Assembly: GCA_019095985.1 (NCBI GenBank)
Contig: CM032666.1
Coordinates: forward strand, 36,660,180-36,724,179
From: Streblospio benedicti
Taxonomy: Eukaryota; Annelida; Polychaeta; Spionida; Spionidae
DNA length: 64,000 bases
Direction: 5' to 3'
Shown here: piece after piece, positions 35,671 to 48,065 of the stretch
How positions within the stretch are numbered: the first letter of the stretch is position 1
Layout of the letters: each line of letters begins with the position of its first letter
Position numbers and translations under genes: made by a program
Notes under the pieces: model-generated
The model's input: the letters and a program-made list of their open reading frames with translations, nothing else
Told to the model about the DNA's origin: nothing
Databases searched by the model: none

Positions 35671-36055
35671 TGGTCCTCAATAGCTCAGTGGTTAGCGCAC
35701 ACGACCAGAAAACGTGATTTTCCTGCGTCACAAGTTCGCGCCCCGTTCATGGCAGACTCAGTGTAGCCAAAACCGTTATGTCGTGTGTCTGCCACTGAGT
35801 TGCTGATTTCCACCAAGCACGTCGCCACAGTACAGTGTTACTACTAGAAGCCTTGTTAAAAGTCGTGCCTCTTGTAGAGGACAGTCCCCCACTCTGCACG
35901 TAAAAGAACTCACCTAGTTTGAAAACAATAGCTAGTGTGATCCCTCCACCCCCGAGGCTCAGTTGCCTACCTAGCCTGCCTCTGGAGGTCCATGAAATAA
36001 CACCACGTGGCCTCCTCTGCTATAATCATCAAAACTGATGGCTATTCACACAAAT
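35671..36055 (+). mobile_element. tRNA-derived SINE
   Basis: The 5' end has pol III box A (TAGCTCAGTGGTTAGCGCA, 35681-35699) and box B (AAGTTCGCGCC, 35732-35742) at tRNA-like spacing. A tRNA-unrelated body follows, ending in an A-rich tail (CACAAATTCACAAAAAAATCC). It sits between the arms of the long inverted-repeat element. Confidence 0.75.
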
Positions 36056-36479
36056 TCACAAAAAAATCCCTTGGTATTTAGATACTGTGGCATTAATATC
36101 TGTGTATATAACCGATTTCTTACAGCACCTCATATACACCTGATCTAATGGCACACTCTTACAAACACATCAGTGTCATCAGACTCTTTAATTTACCTAT
36201 AAACAGCTGGTTCATTTGGAATATGTTCATTGTATATGCAGCTTTCATCATATTACATTTACTTAAGAAAATATAGTTACATATGCTACGTTAGCACATA
36301 CATGTTTCATCTGTCATGTTTTCGAAAGTAATAATCTGCATTTGCGTTACAAACACATACTTGTCAAAGCGCAGATAAACATCACCCATGTTCCAACAAA
36401 ACCTTCAAATTGTTGACAACAAATGTTTTGAACTGTTCCACCTAGGGGCCATTAAGCCAATTTAAAATATTTGCGTGTA

Positions 36480-37579
36480 GATAGAGAAATTGGCTTTCCA
36501 TTACACATCAATATAGTGAAGGAAATGCTGCCCTTGTTCTTCACAGAGGGTCACTATGTGATGAAATTCGTAGGTACAATGAAGACAGTCCAAAAGAATC
36601 AAACTCAGAACAACAGGGATAAAGGAGCTAGTAGAATTTATGATCTTACCCCTGCTACTATGTTACCAGGGATGGATGTTGTGCTCTCAGTTTCCCAAAA
36701 GAAGCATTTTAATGATTCAGTCATTGGCAATATTTTTGCAAAGTTAGACTCCATCAATGGCAAGCTGGTTGTAAGTGCTGGTTGTAACAGGTTGTAACCT
36801 TCCAGGTAGTGCTCCCCTTCCAGTGGAAATAAATGGTGCAGTATCATGTCGCACTGACTTATCTGTCATGCATGATGAGACAGACACGATTCTCATCATC
36901 TTCACCAATTCAGGGGTTCTTCACATCTATATATAATATTTGATAGATGTTACCTTGCTACGGCAGGATGCATTCTCATCCATCATATAGTAGCTGCCAT
37001 ACCAAACAGACCCTACCGTATTTATATGTGATGACACTGATGTGTTTGTATTATTGTGCCATTTTGTCAATAATGGTTCAATTAAAAAGCAGGTAAGATG
37101 AGACGTTGGTCATGTACACAGATATCAATGCCACAGTATCTAAATACGAGGGGATCATGAATGACTTGCTTCCAAGCCATGGGCTTACAGGCTGTGATAC
37201 TGTGGCAATATGCTACGACATAGTTAAACCCACAGCTATCAACACTCTCAGGACAAGGAAGTATCCACTAGATCTTCTTGGGAACATTTCCTCTTCTGTT
37301 GAGCCACAGCATTCATGTTGGAATGTTATGGACATCTTGAATGTGAGTGCACAAGTCTTACAGAAGCAAAACAGAATATATTGGAGATATAGTAGCACAT
37401 TTCCATGTTAAAGCACAAGCTGCAGTTGCCATAAAGCTGACATGCCATGTACAGAGTTTTTTGCAAGTGTTGCGAAGAGACAGGGACAGGAATGTTTCAA
37501 TCCCAATACTAAGCTATCAGAAGATAATAGTGATGATGATAATGATGATGATTCAGAAACTGAGGTGGAAGCGATTTGA
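36480..37579 (+). pseudogene. Transposon protein with HEEADT/DTDV/HALTGCDT motifs
   Basis: Segments in order on the plus strand are VMHDETDTILIIFTN (the HEEADT motif), TVFICDDTDVFVLLCHF, and LLPSHGLTGCDTVAICYDI (the HALTGCDT motif). A Cys-rich end (CSCHKADMPCTEF) and an acidic Asp-rich tail precede TGA at 37577-37579. From memory this motif order defines a widespread, mostly unnamed protein family in invertebrate transposons, with a PIN/XPG-nuclease-like look to its DDTDV segment. The frame is interrupted, so the copy is not functional as it stands. The first open segment (36471-36797) has no motif I know. Confidence 0.6.
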
Positions 37580-38848
37580 ATACATTGATCACTCAAATGT
37601 CAATATCATGAGGTGGTTGACTGATCACTAAGGTTTGGTCACTATGTCATTTTGTCATTGCTAAGGAGTAAAATCTAACTTTTGACATTATTTTGATGAT
37701 TGCTATCAACATTTTTCTAATAATTGATGTTAGATGCCTACCTTTATCTAAGATACATAGTTGAATGAGTTGTAGCTGATAACCCTACAATAGACACCAA
37801 AATGACATTCCTAACACCTTTAATGGTGGATATATGGGCATTTTAAGGATTTGGTAGTCATTCTGGACATTACAGAATTCACCCATCTCAGTGGCAGCCA
37901 TCTTGGATTTGCCTATATCTATGTAGTCAATCTGCCTTTAGTTAGCTGGTTCGGATTATATGACTCAAAAAAAACATGTTGTTGGACAACAAAGAATATT
38001 TATGCCATTAACAGTTAAAAAGTTCAAGGCAAATTACAGAATTCATCCATCTCTGTGGCGGCCATCTTGGATTTTCCTATATGTATTTGATCAATGTGAC
38101 TTTTATTGCTGGATTTAGATTCTATGACCCCAAAAACATATAGTTAGGCACCAAAATCACAGTTGGATCATTAATAATCAAAATGTTATTAGCGAGAATG
38201 TATTTTTACATAATGGCGATCATGAATATTGAAAAAATGTTAAAAACAAATCCACTCCAAATATAGCTAGAGTATCATATCAGTATATCCCATGATGTGT
38301 ATAGTAAAAATCATAATCACCTATCATGTTTTATTAACATATCAGTACTCATATTTACAGACTCCGTATACAGGTTACTGGAAATGCTATGGGGGTAGGG
38401 GTCGGTAAATGTACCATACCTTTTTTATCAAGAAAGCGAGAGGGTTCAAATTGGATTTATATGAATTCTAGATGATTTTCCCATCAGATACATATCACAT
38501 ATGATACTTTTCATCTACTGTGCAATCATAGAAAAAACTTTTTCAACAAACTTTTACCGTATCTCAAATTCCGTGAGATGGGCCCCCGAAAATATTCATT
38601 AATTTTTAGTTTAAACAGACATTTCAGAATGAATTTTGTATTGGTTTTGTTCTAGACACCCATAGGCAAGTAGCAAATGTAATAAAATAAACATCACTGC
38701 TTTCTATAACATGCATTACACGATTTTCTGAGATACAGCTTATTTTTTTAATAAGTAGAATTTTTCTTATGTACCCATTTTCAATCAAGCAGTACGCTTT
38801 CTTCCACCAACAGCCGCAGGATACAGCCCTTTCTAAAATGTATAACAT

Positions 38849-39808
38849 AGCTCTGTCGGTCATTGACAGTTATTGTATATTGCATTCTGATATCTTTGGC
38901 CTATAAAGAAAACAATTACACAATGGAATGGTGCTCTAAAACATGATGAATTTTTAGCACTCGAGCTTTGGGGACTTCTGAGGGTGTCTGGCACTTTTCT
39001 ATATTTAGTGCTTGTACTGGCTAAGTTGCTCACTAAGATTAGTAACTAACTATTTATTGGCGATTATGATGTCTCTGCTCGTATAGGCCAACCTTAATAT
39101 GTACACTTTTGCACATAATTCCATGTGTGTCAAATTATATTAAAACAAAATTTGAAAAGGGGCCTATGAGCAGAATTGGGTAAATGTCTTTAAATAGATT
39201 GAAACTGTATGGGTGGGTACTAAAACCCGGGTATATAGGCATATGAAGTGTTCGACAAATTGGTGTGCATCTTCAACAACAGTATTGTCATGTTACAGGT
39301 GGGCTATGTGAAACAACCGGGATGTTTAAGGCCATGGCTGACTTAGTATGGTGGGGTGGGTGGGTGGGGGGTGCGTGAGGAGTGAGTGCGTGAGGGTAGT
39401 GAGTGAGTGAGTGCTAATCATGGAAGCTAGCAAGCACGCAAGCAAGCTTGAAGGTCGTCATTGTGGCCAAAAATACTCAGGTACTCTTAGCATTCCTCTA
39501 GTTAAATGAAGAAGAACATATGTATGAATCACCGTACATGTATATGTGTGTTCAACTCCTCAAAAAGATTGACGACATATTTTTCGCAGAAAACAACATA
39601 TCATAAAGCTCGGCTACAGCTGACTCACGTTGCCCCTGCTAGACGAGTGGCGGGGTGTAGTATGAGTATGACGTGGGCGATGAGGGACCCCTGCCGCATC
39701 AATCATAGAGGCCTGCTGCATTACCCTTTACAGTATAACGTCTCTATTATGACTACACACTGGGTTTAGAATATGATCTTCTTATATACATGTAAGGTGG
39801 TCTATTTA
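38849..39808. repeat. Duplicated block R, copy 1
   Basis: It begins AGCTCTGTCGGTCATTGACAG directly after the right arm and matches 41283-42406 with many small indels. It contains a short GGGTG/GAGTG low-complexity tract at 39350-39415, much longer in copy 2. Confidence 0.85.
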
Positions 39809-41062
39809 AAATTTTAAAATCAAGGACTGAGAGTCCTGAAAAGCCGAGCATTAGAATGTTATGCGGCTGGGAGTGCATAGTAAAATGTTCTTCAAATGCA
39901 GTCAGTAGAAATATAAAACAGTTAGCAACACATTGTCTACCCCTAGATAGATGACTAAATACAAATTCATCCCCTTGATGATAGTCAGCACTGCATAACA
40001 CTTTTATAACCCATCCTATTTGTCTTTTTTTCTAGCTTATGGTGAGTCATAAGGCAAATACTAGTCTGCACAATCATTTCATTTTCTCTAAAAATACTTC
40101 TTATCTGTGTTTTTATAACTGTGTCAGGACATAATAAAAGCAGAGTTCTTGTTGGTCTAAACTTGTAGTGGGACAATTGGCCCCTTGGTAAGGCAAATCA
40201 ATGGGTCAATTCTGTACTTGATGGGCCAATATTTTTGTGGTAAATTTTGACCATGAACAGTTTCAATAAATAATATTCAAAAAAATAACTCCAGAGCTCA
40301 CTTTTATGCTGAGTAACCATGACTTATGAAATAAAGTACAATGGTTTAAGTAATGTTTTTCATATTTTATTTATTCACACATAATAAGGCGGCAGTAATA
40401 TTTTATCAGCATTTCCAAATCATTGATCTAAAATCAAGAACATTTGTTTCATTTTGAATAATATTTAACATGCATCGGCAGAAAAAATAACATCAACATG
40501 CATCACTTACTACAAATCTGTCTGTGTTGGTAAAACGATTATTTTTGATAACTGTAAGCGCATTAATGGCGGTTTTTACCCGCTGTTGCTAATGCTTTAA
40601 ATAACACGGCGTATTAATTTTGATGGCTGCGACGCCTTCCCCAGCTCATTAACATCGGCGATTGTCGGCCGCTTTCAGTTTCATTGATTAAATATTCAAA
40701 TTGGGCACTAATTTCAGCGCGGATGTGCTTATAGTAGAAGTAGTGGCGGTGAAGAGGGAACACAATGGAATTGCCTATTTATTGACTATAAGCTCGAGAC
40801 TTCTGTGAAGCTTCGGCTTAAAAATCTTGGTTTAAAAAGTATGCTTAAATTATTTGATGGCACAGAAAAAAGACATTAAAGTTACCTAAATTACATCGTC
40901 TACAACCCCTGCATATATCATGTTGCTTACACCTACATTAGGAATAGCATCATATCAGAGTCAGACGTTCCCGTTGGGTGGAGCCGACAAAGCCGTGGTG
41001 TATTGAAGAATCCTTTTGTAGTTTCAAGTATATCATCGTACTGCAAATTGTATGAATAAATG
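39809..41062. other. Non-coding spacer between R copies
   Basis: No gene is seen. Near 40540-40760 the sequence changes to a GC-richer stretch dense in TAAT/ATTA sites, noted separately. Confidence 0.4.
40540..40760. promoter_or_regulatory. Candidate cis-regulatory island rich in TAAT sites
   Basis: CATTAATGGCGG, GTATTAATTTTGATGG, CTCATTAACATCGG and CATTGATTAAATATTCAAAT occur within 200 bases, with GC-rich links. It is not part of any repeat seen elsewhere in the window. The composition is like an animal developmental enhancer. Confidence 0.3.
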
Positions 41063-41215
41063 TACAGTAGAACCTATTGCTTAAGACCACCCAGGGGACT
41101 GGTCTCAATGGCGAGGTGGTCTTTTATGCAGGTTTACGGACGTCACTTTATGCAGTGGTGGGTTGTGAACAACGGTCCTAGTATAGAGTTTGTCTCAGCT
41201 GGAGGTTGTACTGTA
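41063..41215. mobile_element. MITE with TACAGTAGAACC ends
   Basis: A 153-bp element has ends TACAGTAGAACCT / AGGTTGTACTGTA. The interior has GAGACCACC-type segments. TA is included at both ends. Confidence 0.75.
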
Positions 41216-41282
41216 ATCTTGAAAGTCAGACTGGGGCCTTACTGAGAGCACTTAACGCACTTTACAGTAAAAAAAACCGTCT

Positions 41283-42406
41283 AGCTCTGTCGGTCATTGA
41301 CAGTTATTGTATGACTCACCTACGCTCCTTGCATTCTGATATCTTTGGCCTATAAAGAAAACAATTACACAATGGAATGGTGCTCTAAAACACATGATGA
41401 ATTTTAGCACTCGAGCTTTGGGGACTTCTGAGGGTGTCTGGCACTTTTCTATATTTGATGCTTGTACTGTGGATTGCTCACTAAGATTAGTAACTAACTA
41501 TTTATTGACGATTATGATGTGTCTCTGCTCGTATAGGCCAATATATATGTATACACTTTGCACATAATTCCATGTTTGTCAACTTATATTAAAACAAATT
41601 TGAAAAGGGGCCTATGAGCAAATTGGGTAAATGTCTTTAAGAAATCATTGAAACTGTATTGTGTATCTACTAGAACCCGTGCATTGTATATGAAGCATAT
41701 GAAGAAGTCTACCTCGTAAGTTCGACAAATTGAACACGGCATGTGTGATCATCTTCAGCAGCAGTATTGCCATGTTACATACAAGATATGGGGCTGCAGT
41801 GCCCCTATGTGACAACCGGGTTGTTAAAGGCCATAGTAACTTAGTAAGTGAGTGAGTGGGTGGGTGGGTGGGTGGGTGGGTGGGTGGGTGGGTGGGTGGG
41901 TGGGTGGGTGGGTGGGTGGGGTGGGTGGGTGGGTGGGTGGGTGGGGGTGGGTGGGTGGGTGGGAGGGTGGGTGAGTGAGTGAGTGAGTGAGTGAGTGAGT
42001 GAGTGAGTGAGTAATCATGGAAGCTAGCAAGCACGCAAGCAAGCTTGTGCGTCATTGTAGTAAAGAATACTCGAGGTGCTGTTAGCATTCCTCTAGTTAA
42101 ATGAAGAAGAACATATGTATGAATCACCGTATATGTGTGTTCAGCTTTCCCCAAAAAACGATTGACGACATATTTTCGCAGAAAACAACATATCATAAAG
42201 CTCGGCTACAGCTGACTCACGTTGCACTAAGACACCCTGCTAGACGAGAGTGTGTGGGGTGTAATTGTGAGTGTAGTGATGGGCGATGAGGGACCCCTGC
42301 CGCATCAATCATAGAGGCCTACTGCATTACCCTTTACAGTATAACGTCTCTATTATGACTGCACTGGGTTTAGAATATGTTCTTCTTATATAGGTGGTCT
42401 ATTTAG
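41283..42406. repeat. Duplicated block R, copy 2
   Basis: Second copy of 38849-39808, longer mainly because of an expanded (GGGT)n / (GAGT)n tract. Confidence 0.85.
41840..42012. repeat. (GGGT)n and (GAGT)n microsatellite
   Basis: About 170 bases of GGGT repeats flanked by GAGT repeats. Minus-strand frames rich in THPPTHPP are artefacts of it. Confidence 0.95.
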
Positions 42407-45149
42407 AGGTCTGGTCTTACTTGTAGGTTATAAGTATACAGTGCTGATATATAGACCTACCGCGAGTGTGGGTTATTGGAGGCAGGTTGATGCGTTTATT
42501 GTAGGAATGAAGACAGCTAGATCCGTTTGTTGTTTGAATTGGCTACTGTTATAAGTCTATTATAGGGTGGTAGTGCCGAATTCTGCCGTGTAACTCTATT
42601 TTTAGCTATAATTACTTACATCCTTCCATCTCAGCTGCCAGAGACAATTATAATGTATATGTAAATTGGTGTAATGCAAGGATCTGTTTCTTTTCAAAGC
42701 ATATATCCAATTTCCAAGCTCAACACCTTATGCAGACTCATAATATTGTTATTACATTGGCGGCTTGCATTGGAAATGATCAAAGTGCATGAAATACCCT
42801 CAATCTCAGTTATCTCTTTATGGAGGTTCATTTAGGTACTAGTATTCTTTTGAGGATTTGAGACTGCAGGGAATGGTCTTATCATAGAGGTCGTCATAAT
42901 ACAGCTGTGGTATCAGTTGCAGGTTCTAATATATACCTGCTATATACCATATGAAGCTGTGTAGCTGTGTAGCTGAAGAAAAAAATATCATTCAATCTAC
43001 ACAGGACATAAGTAAACTTGTTAAATATTGACAAGGAAGGCTAACAGGGCGAATGCATCAATGACCCAGGTGTTGGGCTCTTCAAAGCATGTTAAGTGAA
43101 GCTCTTGGCCCTTTACCCCTAAGATTATAAGTGAATACTGATTTCGTATTACTGTACTGAAAAACGTCATGCTTACCCCCGATGGTAATTAAGATCACTT
43201 ATTGGGAGAGACCATCTCTTCCACAAAGAGACCATCTTGCAACTGAGACCACTTGACGGTAGCCCTCGGGCAGAACGAATAGAGAGGTTCTACTGTATTT
43301 TAAAACTGAAATTGAGTGTTTGATATAAACTCGTTCTGTATCTGTCTGTATGGATGTACATGTAACACCCATTGCAGTTGCACGTGACATGGAAAGAAAG
43401 CCTAAATGCATGCAGCATTTGCTCTCTCATTTCCTATCCTGTCATTATTATTCACAACGAAATGAAATGAAGCCATGGCAATTACATATTAACAGGTACA
43501 ACAACATGACACAGTGACAGCTAGGAAACATATAACAAGGGAAGAGTTTTGGCGGAACCAATGCCATAAAAATCATTGAAATGAATCCTCCAAACCCGTT
43601 CCTAAAGATGTCTGGCAATTACTCTCCTCTGCCTTAAAACTTGATACAAGTTTCCATCAACAGTATCTCTTATGCCGCATGCTTGTAGATTATGATTTCC
43701 AGTGTGTCCTGCTCTTAGTTACAAAAATCCTGCATCTGCTGACACACGTTCAAAAACGGCCATGTCCACATGCCCCTTTTGAGCACCGCATAAGCAACAA
43801 GTCATTTTAACAAAAAATCAAAGCATTCATCACAGACGGAAGAGAAAAAATACACTATATGATTGAAGTAGTAGGCTTGCCCTGTCCACACGACCTGATA
43901 GCGTGTGGAGTGCAGTCCCCAATTACTGTTATGGGGACACATAAAACATCGGCCTTGACTCAGCACGACATATATTGATTACATCTGCAAAACAGCAGCT
44001 ATCCAGCCGACATACTACGCTTGTGACACACAACCCATATCTATTTTTGTATCAGTTTGGTCTGTACAAATTGGATGCACTTCTGCCTGCACGCATAGAC
44101 ATATCCAGTTTTTTTAGCAACGGCTAAAAGGATTTTGTCGGGGATTGAAATTTGGTGAGGGCTGTGGCCACAGGAGGGGTAGGTGTACCAAAAATAACAA
44201 TATACGTGCTGTGAGTGAGGGTTGCACAGCTTATTGTAAAAGCAGATTAGTGTTTTGAGTTACACATTAAACCTTCCCCTCTTTCAGGGTGTTGAGTTCA
44301 AACATTAACTTGTCAGTATCCTTGTTCTGTTCCGCACGCATCTATGATATGGTGATTTAACGTGTATTAAGATTGTTTTGAGGGTGAATCATGCAAAGAC
44401 CATTTTATGCATTCTGGGTCACAAAGCTGAATGAGACAAATGATCCTATAGTTAAAATCATGTGCATGATGGCTAAAGTAGAATCATTGGGTGTTACAGC
44501 ACCTACCTACAAACAACAGCAACACCCGCGACAGTATCAACTATCTATGGAAGTTCCCATTTACTTCTAAAGATGTGTGCCAATTGATGAGTATGATTAA
44601 GTAGCATGAAGGTCTCGTTTGACCTCCTCAATGCCCGATATAGCTCAGCAGACTAGACAAGATCAATTAGCCCCCAAACGCCGATAAACTCACTGATCTT
44701 TGACGATGTCGTCTGTCGTACATTACGTGGGTGGAGTGTGATTTACTGGTGTGATGCCTAAATCGGTCATAGCCGCCATAAAAGGTCAAACGTCTGCTAA
44801 ATGAATGGTGAGTATATATGTACATGTATATTGATATGAAGAGAAAGTCGTTGATATTCAGGGCAAGGGGCTGTTTCATTTTCATGTGTTTGTCACTCTC
44901 CATTGCTGAATAAGCATACATGTAGATGTAGACCAGAAACGCATTAAGTGCTTTCCTGGAATGTTTGTCCCTGTGACTAGATTGGATATCATAGAATGAG
45001 TGAGAAAATGTTTGACTGCAGGCGAAGTAAAAACTTGGTCACGTGAATATGTAATGACCATTATTAAAAGTTTAAAAGATGATATTAAGCCTCAAGCTGT
45101 AGCCATGTACATTTAGTGTAGAGGAACATTTTTACTTTCTCTTGGTCAT
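42407..45149. other. Single-copy non-coding region
   Basis: Mostly single-copy DNA without supported genes. A MITE-like GAGACCACC fragment with a GAGAGGTTCTACTGTA end is at about 43200-43300. Mixed-composition islands at 43940-44110 and 44640-44780 contain GATAA, CAATTAG and GTGATTTAC sites and might be regulatory. Confidence 0.35.
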
Positions 45150-47130
45150 TGTCACAGTGTGCATTTTCCAACTTGTACCAAAATAAAAGCTACATTTCCA
45201 TTCAATGCTGCTACTATTACTTGTTTATTGAGGCTATAAAGGTAGAGGTATAATGCATTCTGGCTCTTAACATTCAATAAAAGCACGATGGCAAGAAAAA
45301 GGTACATGTCACAATGACCACGGCTCTAGTACGATGTCTCCTATCACCATAGGCAGATCCAGGTTTTTGGAAAAGGGGGGGGGGCGCACTTAAGGAAATG
45401 GGAGGCGCACTTAAGGGATTTCATGAAAACCCCTATGAAAATGAGGTATTTTGGTCGGAAAATGGGGGGGGGGGGTGCTCGCTTTCCCTGTGCCCCCTTC
45501 ACCCTGGATCTGCCTATGATCACCGTTCAGAACCGGACTGTATCAGTAACAAAAACTGCGGCTACACCAGAAACTAAAAATGGCGGATCACACCCAGGGG
45601 ACCACATCATTTGTAAGAAAGTTTAAGTTGCTTTTTATATCTTCATAGGTTATGTTTCAATGTTGTATACAAGCAACCCATAAGTGACATTCTACCGGCC
45701 GAGTTCATCATGATTGGAGTATAGTATAATATGATTAATTTGAGACAGGTAATGGCCCGCCATGGTTGTAAGTAATTGCCACAGGCCTTCACAAGTAATT
45801 TTAAAGCTCAATAATAATCATGAATTATAAGGTATAGCTGCTACTTGCGTGCCTTTATAAGGAACCATACCATAACATTTTCACTGCCATATCTATACAC
45901 ATTCAGACAACATATTCCAGGAATTAGTAGCATAAACCTTTTTACCGGCGATGTGATACGCCATTTTTATTACTGGTATAGACCACTATTTTTAGCTGCG
46001 ACAGGCCAGTTCCTGACGGTGCCTGTAAGAAAAGCACAGCCGGGTATAAGTGCCACCATTAGTGGGTTATCCCAAGACTGTTTGTTGGATTTTTGTAACA
46101 TTATAAATCAAATGGTGTAGGTTGTAAACGCTCAAGCATAGGTTGTGGGAATGAGTTGTTTCCGCGCGAGGTATTATCATTTGTGAGTTGATCCCATGGA
46201 GTAACACATGATTCTTACTTTGGAGTAACATAGAGTTCTTTCAATATGTAATGCATTCAGTTTCTTATCAAATATATGCAGCTGCCTTCCACGACTGGCA
46301 CATGAAAGAAGTTGTCGTGTTAACATCTAATATTTCGTAATTAATGCATTTGCAGGTTCGTAATTCTGGTGTTGCCTACATCAAAATGGCATGTTGTAGG
46401 AAATACGAAGTGCATTCTGCCATTTTATCTCATTCCGGTAACTGTTGCGGGGGTGGTAATGTCAGTCCAGTACTCACGTGAATTGAAAATCATTTTCAGT
46501 AGGAGTTTTAGAATTAATATATGCACAAGCTAATTTTAGGACACACAAGAATTGTACAGTGAACCCTCCCTAAAAAAGGACACTCACTAGGAGTGTGGGG
46601 AAAGTTTCCCCATTAGCAACGTGTCCCCATTTGACAAATAAATTTTATCAACATGTATCGAATAAGGTAGAGAGTAAAATTAAAGTATCTCAAATTGTGA
46701 TCTGACCCCATCGTGAAGTTCTACTATCCATATGAGAGTTTACATTACATTTGTATAAGAGGCATACACTCTGGATAGTCTCTTTCAATTGATAAATGGC
46801 AAAGCAAGTGTCATAACACCTGTACAATGTGTGTATATGAATACAGGATTTGAATCTTTAATGAACAGTCTCAGCGGTTGGTAAACATGTGTAGACTAGT
46901 TGATGAAGAAATGCAATTGTTTATATGCATATTTGATGTGAATTGAAATTTATCAGGTGACATGTTTCAATTCACACTGTTCTTTAAATGATGTTTCATC
47001 TATCCTTTGATAAGGCGGTAGATATCTATTTCATATATTAGGCACTTTTTTACAGTGTGCATTACCAACTTAATAAATGGAGAAGTGAAAAAAAATCGAA
47101 TTAGTAAATAGATTCAGTGATCATTACCAG
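45149..47130 (+). repeat. Long duplicated segment, copy 1
   Basis: Blocks at about 45149-45298, 46199-46560 and 46680-46880 recur in the same order at about 49930-50083, 50155-50520 and 50650-50850. Landmarks are AATAAAAGCACGATGGCA, ATTAATGCATTTGCAGGT, GTTGCGGGGGTGGTAA and TATTTGTATAAGAGGCATA. Copies are clearly diverged. A third partial copy of the last block is at about 49510-49700. Confidence 0.7.
45348..45518. mobile_element. MITE, CATAGGCAGATCC family, copy 2
   Basis: 171 bp with the same ends as 4577-4728. It is flanked by the 5-bp duplication ATCAC (45343-45347 and 45519-45523). It interrupts a non-coding stretch. Confidence 0.85.
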
Positions 47131-47739
47131 TTGTAATATTAGTAGTAAAGGCCTATCTTTGAATCTTTTGTCAAAAAATTTATTTTTAATTGCTTTTTAG
47201 TTCATTTATTTGGTGGTCAGGACCTCGATAAAAACAAGTTTTTACTTATTTATAAGTGCTGTACTTTTTCCACTTGCCACAGGGGTTTATTTTTCAATAT
47301 TTAAGTTTTTAATTTGTTCTGTAACTTCATCACCGGTATGAAGGTTTCTAATTTCATTGTTTGAGTAAGCTCATTTTAGTGTTTTTTGAATGTGTGAAGT
47401 AGCATAATGTTATTCTTAGCACTAGTTTGGGTGGGTCGTTAAAGCCTTATAATTGAAGATGTGGGTCGGTTTTTAGATAAAGGCCTAGTCTATCAATTTA
47501 AATGTTTTTTTTTCTGTTGATTATTTAAATTTCTGCTATTAGAATTCTTCAATTAATATGTACATGTATGTGTCAATAATAGGTGTGTTTGAATAGGTTG
47601 CACATGTTGAACACATGTAAAACTCTTCAATTCGTTCACAACACGCTTGCAAACCAAACGGCTTGAAAAGACCCGATCTTGCATACAATTGGGGGTACAG
47701 TACTGATTATGACAAAAGGATACAGAATCGTAACGAAAT

Positions 47740-48065
47740 TAGAGAAACCAGCGTAAGAAAACGTCATAATTCGTAACAATTCGAAACAAAGTTACGGCTA
47801 TCATGGTTTTCTTGGAACTGCTCAATCACTTACGACACTTACGATTATCGAAATAAACAGAAAAAACGTAATAATCAGAACATTTTCTCATAATTCCTGT
47901 CAATGTGGCGGCCATATTTTGCTCATACATAGTCGGATTTGTTCGGCCGTTCTCGTTTATTCCCGCCAAAGAGTGAAACCGGAAGTGCCGACGCCGTACA
48001 GACACCCAATGAAATGAAAATATGTCAATATGTTGGCGTGATTTTGAACTTTTAGAAATATTCTT
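47740..48065 (-). repeat. Inverted copy of the 1-345 repeat
   Basis: It matches the window's first 345 bases in reverse. Adjacent sequence to about 48245 continues with CGTAA-rich motifs and may belong to the same element. Confidence 0.6.

Larger units (their letters stand above)
34103..38847. mobile_element. 4.7-kb DNA transposon with long inverted arms
   Basis: The left arm (34103 to about 35600) and right arm (about 37400 to 38847) are reverse complements over roughly 1.45 kb. Both ends read TGTTATACATTTT...AGAAAGGGCTGTATCC. Arm divergence is low and includes a 30-base indel near the tip. The centre carries a plus-strand gene of the HEEADT / HALTGCDT type, and the right arm contains its 3' end. 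The left arm contains a second, oppositely oriented copy of the same 3' end. A tRNA-derived SINE lies inside. No matching target duplication is seen, so the true ends may differ by a few bases. The superfamily is not recognised. Confidence 0.75.

Noticed and set aside
35671-35745. Functional tRNA gene
   Set aside because: Boxes A and B are present but the cloverleaf arms do not pair well and an unrelated body and A-rich tail follow, so it is a SINE.
34103-38847. Polinton-type element because of very long inverted arms
   Set aside because: Only 4.7 kb long and no polymerase, integrase or capsid-type gene is visible; a simple DNA transposon fits better.
41645-42196. 183-codon minus-strand frame with THPPTHPP repeats
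   Set aside because: Product of the (GGGT)n tract, absent as an open frame in the sister block R copy 1.
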